Counted from the first letter of the stretch, positions 41,875-50,885 are shown. The stretch: 64,000 nt of DNA from UBA2334 sp049653005 (GCA_049653005.1 JBASFL010000091.1:1-64000); one strand, 5' to 3'. The notes: generated by a model not told the origin, from the sequence alone. Program-made: numbers and translations.

Positions 41875-42543
41875 TCAGCGCTTCGGACCCATGCCCACCA
41901 GAAAGGTTTCAGACGATTTGTCACGCGACGCCTTGGGCTTGACCGTTTTGACCACGCGGAAATGCGTTTTGAACAACTGCACCAATTCGCTGTACCCACC
42001 GCCATGAAACAGCTTCACCACCAACCCACCATCGGGTTTGAGGTGTGTCATTGAAAAATCCACCGCCAATTCGATCAGGTGGGCAATGCGCGCGGCATCC
42101 ACCGTGCCAATACCAGACAGGTTGGGGGCCATGTCGGACACCACCACGTCCACCGCTTGCGAGGCTGTCTGCGCTTGGAGAGACGCTTGGAGCGCGTCCA
42201 GTGTCGATTGCTCGCGGAAATCACCCTGAATGAACACCACGCCCTCGATGGCATCCATTGGCAAAAGGTCCATGGCGATGATGCTGCCATTGAGTTCCCC
42301 GGCCGCAGCCCCCTGTGGCGACAACTTGCGCCTGACGTATTGGCTCCAAGCCCCGGGTGCCGAACCCAGGTCCACCACCACGTCGCCAGGCTTGATCAAG
42401 CCAAAGGTTTCATCGATTTCTTTCAGCTTGTAGGCCGCCCTGGAACGGAAACCCTCCTTCTTCGCCAACTTGACGTAGGTGTCATTCACATGGTCGTTCA
42501 ACCATGCTTTGTTGACTTTTTTGCTTTTGGTTTGGGTTTTCAT
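41875..42543 (-). CDS. rlmE: 23S rRNA 2'-O-ribose U2552 methyltransferase RlmE
   Basis: A 222-residue SAM-dependent methyltransferase (FtsJ/RrmJ). The SAM-binding motif is VVDLGSAPGAWSQYV, and the catalytic tetrad positions are visible as KLKEID (Lys), VVSDMAPNLSGIG (Asp), GGLVVKLFHG (Lys) and the later Glu region. It modifies U2552 in the ribosomal A-loop. It is divergent from the YhbY-like gene, with 59 nt between their starts, and is followed by ftsH. Confidence 0.96.
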   Translation of the reverse strand: MKTQTKSKKVNKAWLNDHVNDTYVKLAKKEGFRSRAAYKLKEIDETFGLIKPGDVVVDLGSAPGAWSQYVRRKLSPQGAAAGELNGSIIAMDLLPMDAIEGVVFIQGDFREQSTLDALQASLQAQTASQAVDVVVSDMAPNLSGIGTVDAARIAHLIELAVDFSMTHLKPDGGLVVKLFHGGGYSELVQLFKTHFRVVKTVKPKASRDKSSETFLVGMGPKR

Positions 42544-42602
42544 GCCTGGTCTGTGTTTGCCCCCACCCGCCAGAGACGGGGGTGATGGCCGATAATTGTC
42601 CC

Positions 42603-43076
42603 ATGTCCCAGATACAACTCACCCCCGCCCAGCGCAAAGCGCACCGTGCCGACGCACACCATTTGACCCCTGTGGTCTTCATCGGTAACGACGGCCTCAC
42701 GCCCGCTGTGACCCGTGAGGCCGACATGGCACTGAAGGCACACGGCCTCATCAAAGTGCGCGTGTTTTCAGACGACCGCGCCGCGCGGGAGGCCATGCTT
42801 CAGGCACTGGCCCATGAACTCAGCGCTGCCCCCATTCAACACATCGGCAAACTGCTGGTGCTGTGGCGCCCCGTGGAAGAAAAAGCCAAATCATTGGACG
42901 AAGAACGTGGCGCCGCCCCCCGCGACGTGAAAGTGCTCAAGTTCAGCAGCCGTGGCGGCCAACGCCCCCAGGTGAAGATGGTGCGTGTGCTGGGCAACCA
43001 GCGCCTCACCCCCGGCGGCACCATCAAACGCGCCAAAAACAACCAGAAAAGCGTCAAAAAAAGCCAGTCTGACTGA
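42603..43076 (+). CDS. YhbY-like CRS1/YhbY-domain RNA-binding protein
   Basis: A 157-residue protein. Residues 1-95 form the CRM/YhbY domain: LTPAQRKAHRADAHHLTPVVFIGNDGLTPAVTREADMALKAHGLIKV. The GNDG loop is close to the GxxG RNA-binding loop of the family. The basic C-terminal extension (GGTIKRAKNNQKSVKKSQSD) is longer than in enteric YhbY. The protein is associated with pre-50S ribosomes. ATG at 42603 begins MSQIQLTPAQ. Confidence 0.92.
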   Translation: MSQIQLTPAQRKAHRADAHHLTPVVFIGNDGLTPAVTREADMALKAHGLIKVRVFSDDRAAREAMLQALAHELSAAPIQHIGKLLVLWRPVEEKAKSLDEERGAAPRDVKVLKFSSRGGQRPQVKMVRVLGNQRLTPGGTIKRAKNNQKSVKKSQSD

Positions 43077-43078
43077 CC

Positions 43079-45148
43079 ATGAACGTTGCCAACCCCTTGC
43101 TTGACCCGGCCGGGTTGCCCCGGTTCGATGCGATTGCGCCCGCCCACGTGGCCCCTGCGCTGGATGAATTGCTGGCAAAAGCCGACGCCGCGCTGGAAAC
43201 CGTGGCCGCAGAAACCTTTCCCGCCGAATGGGCCGCGTTGTCCGCCACATTGGACGTGGCCACCGAGCGCCTGGGACGGGCTTGGGGCGCGGTGAACCAC
43301 CTCAACAGCGTGGCCGACAGCCCAGAGCTGCGCGCCGCCTACAACGCCGCCCTGCCCCGCGTGACCGAGTTCTGGACCCGACTTGGGGCCGACGAACGGC
43401 TGTACGCCAAATACAAAGCCATGGACGTGGCGCAGCTCAACCCCGAACAGCGCCAGGCCCACACCAACGCCATGCGCGGTTTCGTGCTGGGCGGTGCCGA
43501 ACTGCAAGGCCCGGCCAAAGAACGCTTTGCCGAACTGCAGGAACGCCAGGCCGAACTGGGCCAGAAATTCAGCGAAAACTCGCTGGACGCCACCGATGCA
43601 TTTGCGTACTTTGCGGCCGAAAGCGAGTTGACAGGCGTGCCCACCGACGTGGTGCAAGCCGCCCGCGCCGCTGCCGAGGCCGATGGCAAAGAAGGCCACA
43701 AACTCACGCTGAAAATGCCCTGCTACCTGCCGGTGATGCAGTTCGCCCACAGCAGTGCGCTGCGCGAGCGCCTGTACCGCGCCCACACCACCCGCGCCAG
43801 CGACCAGGCGGCGGAAGAATTCCAGAAATTCGACAACAGCGCGGTGATGCAAGAACTGCTGGCCATGCGCCAGGAAGAAGCCGCCCTGCTGGGTTATGCC
43901 AACTTTGCCGAGGTGTCGCTGGTGCCCAAAATGGCCCAATCTCCCCAGCAAGTGGTCGATTTTTTGCGCGATCTGGCCCAACGCGCACGCCCGTTTGCCG
44001 AGCAAGACCTGGCCGATCTGCGCGCCTTTGCCGCCGAACACCTGAACCTGCCAGACCCCCAAGCCTGGGACTGGAGTTACGTGGGCGAAAAGCTGAAAGA
44101 AGCCCGCTACGCCTTCAGTGAGCAGGAGGTGAAAACCTACTTCACCGCGCCCAAGGTGCTGCAGGGCCTGTTTCGCATCATCGAAACGCTGTTTGAAGTG
44201 GCCATTCGGCCCGACACCGCGCCCGTGTGGCACCCCGGTGTGCAGTTCTACCGCATCGAGCGCAGTGCGCCCCAGGGCCCGCAGCTGGTGGGCCAGTTTT
44301 ACCTGGACCCCGGTGCGCGCACCGGCAAACGCGGCGGTGCCTGGATGGACGACGTGCGCGCCCGCTGGCTGCGCCCCGACACCGGTGTGTTGCAAACCCC
44401 TGTGGCGCACTTGGTGTGCAACTTTGCCGAAGGCGTGGGCGACAAGCCCGCGCTGCTCACACACGACGACGTCATCACCCTGTTTCACGAGTTCGGCCAC
44501 GGCCTGCACCACCTGCTGACCCAGGTGAACGAACGCGATGTGTCCGGCATCAGCGGTGTGGAATGGGACGCGGTGGAACTGCCCAGCCAGTTCATGGAAA
44601 ACTTCTGCTGGGAATGGGATGTGCTCAAACACATGACCGCCCACGTGGACACCGGCGAACCCCTGCCCCGCGCCCTGTACGACAAGATGCTGGCAGCCAA
44701 AAACTTCCAAAGCGGCCTGCAAACGCTGCGGCAGGTGGAGTTCTCGCTGTTTGACATGCTGTTGCACATGGGCCAAGCCCCGGTGGTCAACGGGCAGCCC
44801 GACATCCTGGCCTTGCTGAAACAGGTGCGCGACGAAGTGGCCGTGCTGCAAGCCCCGGCTTACAGCCGCACACCGCACACCTTTGGCCACATTTTTTCGG
44901 GTGGCTACTCGGCCGGTTACTACAGCTACAAGTGGGCTGAAGTGTTGTCGGCCGACGCCTATGCGGCGTTTGAAGAGGCGGCACAACAGACCGGCTCCAC
45001 GCTTGACGTGGCCACCGGCCGTCGCTACCGCGCAGCGGTGCTGGAAGCCGGTGGCAGCCGCCCTGCCATGGAGTCGTTCAAGGCCTTCCGTGGCCGCGAG
45101 CCCCAGCTGGATGCCCTGCTGCGCCACCAGGGCATGGCCACGGCCTGA
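43079..45148 (+). CDS. prlC: Oligopeptidase A (M3 metallopeptidase)
   Basis: A 689-residue zinc oligopeptidase of the thimet family. The catalytic motif H470-E-F-G-H474 is in TLFHEFGHGLHHLL, and the third zinc ligand Glu lies in the FMENFCWEWDVL helix. It degrades signal peptides and other short peptides in the cytoplasm. It starts 2 nt after the YhbY-like gene, so the two are probably cotranscribed. Confidence 0.96.
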   Translation: MNVANPLLDPAGLPRFDAIAPAHVAPALDELLAKADAALETVAAETFPAEWAALSATLDVATERLGRAWGAVNHLNSVADSPELRAAYNAALPRVTEFWTRLGADERLYAKYKAMDVAQLNPEQRQAHTNAMRGFVLGGAELQGPAKERFAELQERQAELGQKFSENSLDATDAFAYFAAESELTGVPTDVVQAARAAAEADGKEGHKLTLKMPCYLPVMQFAHSSALRERLYRAHTTRASDQAAEEFQKFDNSAVMQELLAMRQEEAALLGYANFAEVSLVPKMAQSPQQVVDFLRDLAQRARPFAEQDLADLRAFAAEHLNLPDPQAWDWSYVGEKLKEARYAFSEQEVKTYFTAPKVLQGLFRIIETLFEVAIRPDTAPVWHPGVQFYRIERSAPQGPQLVGQFYLDPGARTGKRGGAWMDDVRARWLRPDTGVLQTPVAHLVCNFAEGVGDKPALLTHDDVITLFHEFGHGLHHLLTQVNERDVSGISGVEWDAVELPSQFMENFCWEWDVLKHMTAHVDTGEPLPRALYDKMLAAKNFQSGLQTLRQVEFSLFDMLLHMGQAPVVNGQPDILALLKQVRDEVAVLQAPAYSRTPHTFGHIFSGGYSAGYYSYKWAEVLSADAYAAFEEAAQQTGSTLDVATGRRYRAAVLEAGGSRPAMESFKAFRGREPQLDALLRHQGMATA

Positions 45149-45181
45149 CCCCACCGAACGCCACAGGAAACGGAAACCACC

Positions 45182-45856
45182 ATGCCAACCGCCTGCCGCC
45201 CATCCACCACGCTGTGCAGAGCAGCCGCTTGTGCGCTGGCAACCGCCTTGCTGCTGCCCACCGCACACGGCCAGGGGGTGTACCGCATCGTGGGGCCTGA
45301 CGGCAAGGTGACGTTTTCAGACCAGCCCCCGCCCAATGCCCAAAACACGGCCAAGGTGGGGGGCGTGGGCACAGGGTCAGACACCCGGCCCAATCTGCCG
45401 TTCGAGCTGCAACAACTGGTGGCCAAGTACCCGGTCACGCTGTATTCGTCGCAAGGCTGTGGCCCCTGTGACAGCGGCCGCAGCGTGTTGGCGGCCCGGG
45501 GCATTCCTTACGTCGAAAAAACCGTCAACACCAACGAAGACATTGCGGCCTTCGGGCGCATCAGCGTAGAAAACGCACTGCCTTTGCTGGTGATCGGTGG
45601 CCAGCAGGTGAAGGGCTTTTCAGCCACCGAATGGGGCCAGTACCTGGATGCGGCCGGTTACCCCAAAACATCCACCCTGCCCTCGGGTTACCGGCAGCCC
45701 GCAGCACAAGCCCTGGTGCCGCTGAAAACCGCCGCAGAAGCGCCGCAACCAGCCCCCAACCCCACCGCAAGCACCCCCACGGCCCCGGCCAAACCGGTGC
45801 GCAAACCGCCCGCCCCGGCCACGAACCCCAACAACCCGGCGGGCATCAAATTCTGA
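45182..45856 (+). CDS. Exported DUF4124-glutaredoxin-like protein
   Basis: A 224-residue predicted periplasmic protein. The signal peptide ends near TAHGQ. A DUF4124-like segment follows (GVYRIVGPDGKVTFSDQPPP), then a thioredoxin-fold segment with CGPC in LYSSQGCGPCDSGRSVL and cis-Pro in ENALPLLVIGG, as in glutaredoxins. The tail is Pro/Ala-rich. The combination suggests a periplasmic thiol-redox role. The gene follows prlC by 33 nt and ends at a strong terminator. Confidence 0.82.
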   Translation: MPTACRPSTTLCRAAACALATALLLPTAHGQGVYRIVGPDGKVTFSDQPPPNAQNTAKVGGVGTGSDTRPNLPFELQQLVAKYPVTLYSSQGCGPCDSGRSVLAARGIPYVEKTVNTNEDIAAFGRISVENALPLLVIGGQQVKGFSATEWGQYLDAAGYPKTSTLPSGYRQPAAQALVPLKTAAEAPQPAPNPTASTPTAPAKPVRKPPAPATNPNNPAGIKF

Positions 45857-45881
45857 GCATCCGCCCCTAACCGCCTCAGAC

Positions 45882-45920
45882 AAAAGCCCCACAGAAGGCT
45901 CACTTCTGCGGGGCTTTTTC
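45882..45920 (+). terminator. Rho-independent terminator after the glutaredoxin-like gene
   Basis: The stem AAAAGCCCC-A-CAGAA pairs with TTCTG-C-GGGGCTTTT, followed by TTC. It ends the yhbY-like/prlC/glutaredoxin-like transcription unit. Confidence 0.88.
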
Positions 45921-45931
45921 AATTCGAAATT

Positions 45932-45977
45932 GGTAGCTTAAAAACCAATACGATAAAGCGCTGGAAGCCTATTTAAT
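45932..45977 (+). repeat. AAGCGCTGG repeat, copy e
   Basis: On the plus strand: TAGCTTAAAAACCAATACG, ATAAAGCGCTGGAAGCC and TATTTAA. It abuts the stop codon of rpiA, which is transcribed from the opposite strand. Confidence 0.75.
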
Positions 45978-46666
45978 CAATAATTCAAGGTTTTCACACC
46001 TGCGGCGGTGGCCATCAGGCACACCTGGGCCTTCTGGTGGGCAAACACGCCCACGGTCACCACGCCGGGCCACTGGTTCACCTGGCTTTCAAACGCCAGG
46101 GGGGCGGTGATGTGCAGGCCGGTCACGTCCAGAATGTGCTGGCCGTTGTCGGTGACCAGGGGCAGGCCGTCTTTCAAACGCACGGTGGCCGTGCCCCCCA
46201 TGGCGGCAAACTGGGCGGCAATGCGTTGGGTGGCCATGGGAATCACCTCCACAGGCAAAGGGAACTTGCCCAGCGCCTGCACCAGTTTGCTGTCGTCCAC
46301 GATGCACACAAACTGCTTGGACTGCGCGGCCACGATTTTTTCGCGCGTCAGCGCGGCACCGCCGCCTTTCACCATGTGGCCCTGGCCGTCAATTTCGTCG
46401 GCGCCGTCGATGTACACGGCCAACTCGGGCACGTCGTTGCTGTCAAACACCTGAATGCCCAGCGCTTGCAGGCGCACGGTGGACGCCACCGAACTGGACA
46501 CCGCCCCCTTGATCTGGTCTTTCATGCTGGCCAAGGCTTCGATGAATTTGTTCACCGTCGAACCCGTGCCCACGCCCACGATGGCGCCGGGCACCACGTA
46601 CTTCAGGGCGGCCTGGCCCACCAGGGTTTTGAGTTCGTCTTGGATCAGGGGTGTGGCAGAGGTCAT
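45977..46666 (-). CDS. rpiA: Ribose-5-phosphate isomerase A
   Basis: A 229-residue enzyme interconverting ribose-5-phosphate and ribulose-5-phosphate. Motifs are VGVGTGSTVNKFIEAL near residue 28, YIDGADEIDGQGHMVKGGGAALTREK near residue 86 (catalytic Asp and Lys) and VDDSKLVQALGKFPLPVEV. The ATG at 46666 is used. It is divergent from pyrD, separated by 53 nt. Confidence 0.96.
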   Translation of the reverse strand: MTSATPLIQDELKTLVGQAALKYVVPGAIVGVGTGSTVNKFIEALASMKDQIKGAVSSSVASTVRLQALGIQVFDSNDVPELAVYIDGADEIDGQGHMVKGGGAALTREKIVAAQSKQFVCIVDDSKLVQALGKFPLPVEVIPMATQRIAAQFAAMGGTATVRLKDGLPLVTDNGQHILDVTGLHITAPLAFESQVNQWPGVVTVGVFAHQKAQVCLMATAAGVKTLNY

Positions 46667-46719
46667 GGTGGTCAATCTGGGAAAATCGGGGGTTGCTGAC
46701 AAAACCCCCGGATTATCCA

Positions 46720-47805
46720 ATGCCCCTGATCCCCTACGCCCTGGCCCGCCCCGTTCTGTTTGGAATGGACCCCGAAGCCGCCCACGAATTCACCTTGGGC
46801 GCGCTGGCCAAAGGGCAGAACACCCCGCTGCAATGGGCCTGGAGCGCCCCCCGCGTGGACGACCCCGTGACCGTTGCCGGTGTGCGCTTCCCGAACCGCG
46901 TGGGCCTGGCCGCCGGGCTGGACAAAAACGCCCACGCCATCGACGGGCTGGGGGCCATGGGTTTTGGTTTTGTGGAGGTGGGCACCGTCACCCCCAAAGG
47001 CCAACCCGGCAACCCCAAGCCGCGCATGTTCCGCCTGCCCGCGCGCGACGCGCTGATCAACCGCCTGGGCTTCAACAACGAAGGCTTGGCCGCTTTTCTG
47101 GCCAACGTGCAGCACGCACAATGCCGCCAGGCGGGCAGCAGCAACCCCTTGCGGCTGGGCCTGAACATCGGCAAAAACGCCGCCACGCCCATTGAAAACG
47201 CCACCGCCGATTACCTGACCTGCCTGGATGGCGTGTACCCCCACGCGGACTACGTGACGGTCAACATCTCCAGCCCCAACACCAAAAACCTGCGCGCCTT
47301 GCAAAGCGACGACGCACTGGACGCGCTGCTCGACGCGCTGTCGCAACGCCGCGAAGGGCTGGCGCGCGAACACGGCAAGCACATTCCGCTGTTCGTGAAA
47401 ATCGCGCCCGATTTGGACGAAGCCCAAGTGGCCACCGTGGCCGCCACGCTGCGCCGCTACGGCTGCAATGCCAGCGGCCAGCCCACCCAGGCGTGGGGGT
47501 TGATTGCCACCAACACCACGCTGGACCGCACCGCCGTGGCGGGCCTGCCCCACGCCGAAGAGGCCGGCGGGCTGTCGGGCCGCCCGGTGTTTGAAAAGAG
47601 CAACGCGGTGATTCGCCAGCTGCGCAGCGCGCTGGGCGCTGGCTTCCCCGTCATCGGGGTGGGCGGCATTTTGAGCGGCGCTGACGCGGTGGAAAAAATG
47701 CGTGCGGGGGCCGACTTGGTGCAAATTTACACCGGGCTCATTTACAAAGGCCCGGCCTTGGTGAACGAAGCCGCTTCAAGCATCAAAAGGGCCTTCAGCG
47801 CTTGA
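46720..47805 (+). CDS. pyrD: Dihydroorotate dehydrogenase (quinone), class 2
   Basis: A 361-residue membrane-associated flavoenzyme that oxidises dihydroorotate with quinone in pyrimidine synthesis. FMN and substrate blocks are RVGLAAGLDKNAHAIDGLGAMGFGFVEVGTVTPKGQPGNPKPR, INRLGFNNEG and VNISSPNTKNLR, with VGGILSGADAVEKMRAGADLVQIYTGLIYKGP near the end. The last ten codons (SSIKRAFSA) are encoded by repeat copy f. Confidence 0.96.
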   Translation: MPLIPYALARPVLFGMDPEAAHEFTLGALAKGQNTPLQWAWSAPRVDDPVTVAGVRFPNRVGLAAGLDKNAHAIDGLGAMGFGFVEVGTVTPKGQPGNPKPRMFRLPARDALINRLGFNNEGLAAFLANVQHAQCRQAGSSNPLRLGLNIGKNAATPIENATADYLTCLDGVYPHADYVTVNISSPNTKNLRALQSDDALDALLDALSQRREGLAREHGKHIPLFVKIAPDLDEAQVATVAATLRRYGCNASGQPTQAWGLIATNTTLDRTAVAGLPHAEEAGGLSGRPVFEKSNAVIRQLRSALGAGFPVIGVGGILSGADAVEKMRAGADLVQIYTGLIYKGPALVNEAASSIKRAFSA

Positions 47806-47826
47806 TGGTATTGGCCTGGCAGCTAT
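47779..47826 (-). repeat. AAGCGCTGG repeat, copy f, forming the pyrD 3' end
   Basis: Read on the minus strand: ATAGCTGCCAGGCCAATACC, ATCAAGCGCTGAAGGC and CCTTTTGATGC. It starts inside pyrD, supplies its last codons and stop, and extends to just before the oxidoreductase gene stop. Confidence 0.75.
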
Positions 47827-47829
47827 CGG

Positions 47830-48948
47830 TTAAAGACCCATTTGCGCCACGTATTCCCCAATGGCCATGGCACTCGTCAGGCCGGGGGATTCGATGCCAA
47901 ACAGGTTCACCAGCCCCGGCACACCGTGCACGGCGGGGCCGTCCACACGGAAATCGGGCGCGGCCTGGCCAGGGCCATAAATTTTGGGGCGCACACCGCT
48001 GTAACTCGGCTGCAAAGCGCCATCGGGCAAGGCCGGCCAATACCGGCGCACGGCGGCGTAAAACGCATCGGCCCGCTGCGGGTCCACGGTGTAATCAATG
48101 GACTCTGGGGTGGTCACATCCAGCCACTCCAAGTCGGGGCCGAATTTGGCCTGGCCACCCAAATCCAGCGTGAGGTGCACGCCCAGCCAAGCCCCTTGCG
48201 GAGCGGGATACACCAGCCGCGAAAACGGGGCTTTGCCCGCCAAGGTGTAGTAGCTGCCCTTGGCAAAGTGCGCTTGCGGCACATGGGCGGGGTCAAGCCC
48301 TTCAATCGCACGCGCCACCGCGCAGGCATGCAAAGCAGCGGCGTTCACCACCGTGCGGGCGCGCACTTGCAATGCGGGTTGGCCGGGGCTCTGCACAGTC
48401 AGCACCACGCCCCCCTCAGCCACACGCCCGCCCACCACGGCCGACTCAAACGCCACCATGCCCCCTGCACGCTCCAAATCGCCTTGCAAGGCCAGCATCA
48501 GGCCGTGGCTGTCCACGATGCCAGTGGTGGGTGACTGCAGTGCGGCCACACACCGCAGGGCGGGCTCCAGGGCTTGCACCTCGGCTGCGGTCAGCAGGGT
48601 CACGGGCACGCCATTGGCGGTGGACTGGGCGGCCAGCGCCGCCAAGGCGGGCAACTGCGCGTCGTCGGTGGCCACCACCAGCTTGCCGCAAGGGTTGACC
48701 GATACACCCCGCTCGGCACAAAACGCATACAGCAGCTCTTTGCCCAGCACGCACAACCGGGCTTTCAGCGAACCGGGTGTGTAGTAAAGACCCGCGTGCA
48801 CCACTTCGCTGTTGCGAGAGCTGACCCCGGTGCCAACGGCGGTTTCTTTCTCCAGCACCATCACCTCGCGCCCGGCTTGCGCCAGCGCACGCCCCACGGC
48901 CAGCCCCACCACACCCGCGCCAATGACGACCACGTCCAGTTGTTCCAT
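47830..48948 (-). CDS. FAD-dependent oxidoreductase, L-2-hydroxyglutarate oxidase-like
   Basis: A 372-residue DAO-family flavoprotein. The FAD-binding GxGxxG is VVVIGAGVVGLAVGRALAQ at residues 5-23, followed by EKETAVGTGVSSRNSEVVHAGLYYTPGS, which is characteristic of LhgO-like enzymes. The C-terminal substrate and FAD block is SYSGVRPKIYGPG. The ATG at 48948 has GGAG upstream. It probably oxidises a 2-hydroxy acid; the substrate is uncertain. It lies next to the left end of the integrated element. Confidence 0.85.
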   Translation of the reverse strand: MEQLDVVVIGAGVVGLAVGRALAQAGREVMVLEKETAVGTGVSSRNSEVVHAGLYYTPGSLKARLCVLGKELLYAFCAERGVSVNPCGKLVVATDDAQLPALAALAAQSTANGVPVTLLTAAEVQALEPALRCVAALQSPTTGIVDSHGLMLALQGDLERAGGMVAFESAVVGGRVAEGGVVLTVQSPGQPALQVRARTVVNAAALHACAVARAIEGLDPAHVPQAHFAKGSYYTLAGKAPFSRLVYPAPQGAWLGVHLTLDLGGQAKFGPDLEWLDVTTPESIDYTVDPQRADAFYAAVRRYWPALPDGALQPSYSGVRPKIYGPGQAAPDFRVDGPAVHGVPGLVNLFGIESPGLTSAMAIGEYVAQMGL

Positions 48949-48971
48949 TGCCAGCTCCATCACCGTTGATC

Positions 48972-49078
48972 GGAAATAAAAAAAAGGACTTAGCGCTTCC
49001 GCTAAGTCCTTGATTTATCACACAAATGTCTGGTGGGCGGTGCAGGGTTTGAACCTGCGACCCCTGCCGTGTGAAGGC
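48972..49078. repeat. attL: left direct repeat of the integrated element
   Basis: This 107-bp copy matches 59271-59376 with four substitutions and one A insertion. It contains a terminator hairpin and the last 48 nt of tRNA-Val (49031-49078), where TTCGAA of the T-loop is changed to TTCAAA. The tRNA remnant then breaks off into unrelated sequence. Confidence 0.9.
48976..49011 (-). terminator. Terminator hairpin in attL
   Basis: A perfect 12-bp stem (AAGGACTTAGCG with CGCTAAGTCCTT) with a run of T on the minus strand. Before integration this was presumably the terminator of tRNA-Val. It now lies upstream of the oxidoreductase gene. Confidence 0.85.
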
Positions 49079-49168
49079 CGGGAAATGCCGCCCATTGGGT
49101 TTCCATGCGTTCGCAAGTCTTTGATTTACAAGGAAAAGAACTCATAAGAACACATTAGAATTCAGATA

Positions 49169-49202
49169 GGTTTGCAGTATCTGTGCAGTATGGACGCAGT
49201 AC
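49169..49202 (+). repeat. Phased GCAGTAT repeats at the left end
   Basis: GCAGTAT at 49174 and 49185 and GCAGTAC at 49196 are spaced exactly 11 bp apart, about one helical turn. They lie immediately upstream of the integrase gene. A 26-bp block covering the first two copies recurs at 59248-59273. They are likely arm-type sites for the integrase or an accessory factor. Confidence 0.65.
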
Positions 49203-49224
49203 GGCGACCAAACTGGAGTGCACA

Positions 49225-50367
49225 GTGAGTGAATACAACATCCGCACCGTTTCAGGACGGGGAAAACTGACACCAAGGCCGGAGCCCTACTGGGAATCAC
49301 TGGGGCCAGGGTGCGCAGTCGGATACCGCGCCATTCTAGGCAGCACGCAGGGCACTTGGTGGGCCAAATGGCGCGACCCCGTGACCCTCAAACGCCCCTC
49401 ACATGCTTTGACATCCCCCGACGGCTGCGCGCCGAACGAGCAATTCACCCGGGCCAAAGCCGAGGCTGAGGCGTGGTTTGTGCACATGGGGCGCGGGGGC
49501 AGCTCAAGGGCCCATACCGTCGCTGAGGCCGTGGGCGCTTATGTCGCGCACCTGCGCAGCGAACGCGGAGACAGCCCTGCCAACGATGCCCAAAGCAGAC
49601 TGCACCGGTTGGTGTTGAAGGATGCGAAGCTGGCCGCGATGGACGTGGGCAAGCTGACCCATGCACACGTCAACGCATGGCGGGTGACTCTGCTGGCGCT
49701 GGAAAAAGAAGCCTCGACCACCAACAGGGACATGACCGCATTCAGGGCGGTACTGAACCATGCGCTGCACGCGGGGTGGGTTACTACCGACGGTGCATGG
49801 TCTCGGGCATTACTGGCCCTGACCGGTGCAGACAACCGCCGGGAGGTTTACCTGGACCGTGACCAGCGCCGCAAGCTGGTGGAACACTGCCCACCCGACA
49901 TGCGCGCGTTGGTGCAGTGCTGGTGCATGCTGCCCCTGAGGCCGGGAGCGGCCGCCCGGCTCAAAGCGCGAGACTTCGACCCGGTGCAGGGCCGCCTTAT
50001 CGTGAAGAGGGACAAAGCGGGCAAGGGGCGACACGTGCCACTCCCACCCAACATGGTGGACTTCTTCAAGGTGCAGGCAAAAAACAAACTGCCCAGCGCC
50101 CCGCTACTGGCCAGACCAGACGGCAAGGCTTGGGACAAAGACTATTGGAAAGAGTTGGTGAAAGCCGCTGTGCGCTCTGCGGGCCTGCCAGACGATGCCG
50201 TGGCGATGAGCCTACGACACAGCGCAATCACCGATCTGATCACCGAGGGTTTGGACGTGCTGACGGTTTCCCATCTAAGCGGCACCAGTATTGCCATGAT
50301 TCAAAAACATTACGGGCATTTGGTGGATACAAGGGCCCGCGATGCCTTGGCCAAATTGATGGGGTGA
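49225..50367 (+). CDS. int: Tyrosine recombinase (integrase)
   Basis: A 380-residue phage-type integrase. Catalytic residues are Arg239 (MLPLRPGAAARLKARDF), Arg331-His332 (AMSLRHSAITDL) and the nucleophile Tyr363 (KHYGHLVD). The second conserved His/Trp position reads LSGTS instead of the usual LGH. The N-terminal part has a core-binding domain (VAEAVGAYVAHLRSERGD). The start is GTG at 49225 with CTGGAG upstream; the open frame runs back to 49183 but would cross the phased repeats. It would integrate the element into tRNA-Val. Confidence 0.92.
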   Translation: MSEYNIRTVSGRGKLTPRPEPYWESLGPGCAVGYRAILGSTQGTWWAKWRDPVTLKRPSHALTSPDGCAPNEQFTRAKAEAEAWFVHMGRGGSSRAHTVAEAVGAYVAHLRSERGDSPANDAQSRLHRLVLKDAKLAAMDVGKLTHAHVNAWRVTLLALEKEASTTNRDMTAFRAVLNHALHAGWVTTDGAWSRALLALTGADNRREVYLDRDQRRKLVEHCPPDMRALVQCWCMLPLRPGAAARLKARDFDPVQGRLIVKRDKAGKGRHVPLPPNMVDFFKVQAKNKLPSAPLLARPDGKAWDKDYWKELVKAAVRSAGLPDDAVAMSLRHSAITDLITEGLDVLTVSHLSGTSIAMIQKHYGHLVDTRARDALAKLMG

Positions 50368-50369
50368 AA

Positions 50370-50843
50370 ATGATCAAATATGTAGCGAACGAATTTCAAA
50401 GCAAAGATTGCGGGGATGCAATTCGTGCTGTAACTGGCAACAGAGGTGCAGATTCAGGTAGTACAGATAAGGCCAACTGGTGGAATGAAGGGCACAAATG
50501 TGGCGCTGCTGCTGCGCGAATGTGGGCCCTTGTTGCAAAGGGAGACTTTACCGCTGACACCCTGGAATTTCTCCAAACAGTCGCCATTGAAATGGTCGCA
50601 GCGGATGCCAAGAAGCAGAGCGAAAGGAGGCAGGGGATCATCCGCGCAACTGGCCTTGAGGGTGCCAGTGATGTGGACCACGACCTGCGCAACCTCTCGG
50701 AGGTTCTGGGCGCATTTGGTGCCAGCGCGGAGGAAATACTGAAGGAAGCGCGAAGAGAGGGGATCGTCCGGGGTGACCAAGTGGACACAAAAGTGTTGCC
50801 GAAAATTCGGCTTTTGATGCGCAAGTCAACTGTGATTGGGTAA
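50370..50843 (+). CDS. Unknown protein of the integrated element
   Basis: A 157-residue protein that I do not recognise. It is mostly helical and charged, with a region rich in Ala (GAAAARMWALVAKGDF) and a basic helix near the C-terminus (AEEILKEARREGIVRGDQ). There is no signal peptide or membrane segment. The start is two nucleotides past the integrase stop, so it is probably cotranscribed with int. Confidence 0.65.
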   Translation: MIKYVANEFQSKDCGDAIRAVTGNRGADSGSTDKANWWNEGHKCGAAAARMWALVAKGDFTADTLEFLQTVAIEMVAADAKKQSERRQGIIRATGLEGASDVDHDLRNLSEVLGAFGASAEEILKEARREGIVRGDQVDTKVLPKIRLLMRKSTVIG

Positions 50844-50885
50844 GTGAAAAAGGTTTAATGGGAGTTCACAGCCAAATGGGTTCAA

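Noticed and set aside
42836..45268. An 810-codon open frame on the minus strand opposite prlC
   Set aside because: Its composition is the shadow of prlC, and prlC has the full M3 peptidase motifs. No start signals or family likeness are present.
49031..49078. Second tRNA-Val gene
   Set aside because: Only the 3' 48 nt match and the sequence departs in the anticodon stem. It is the attachment-site remnant.
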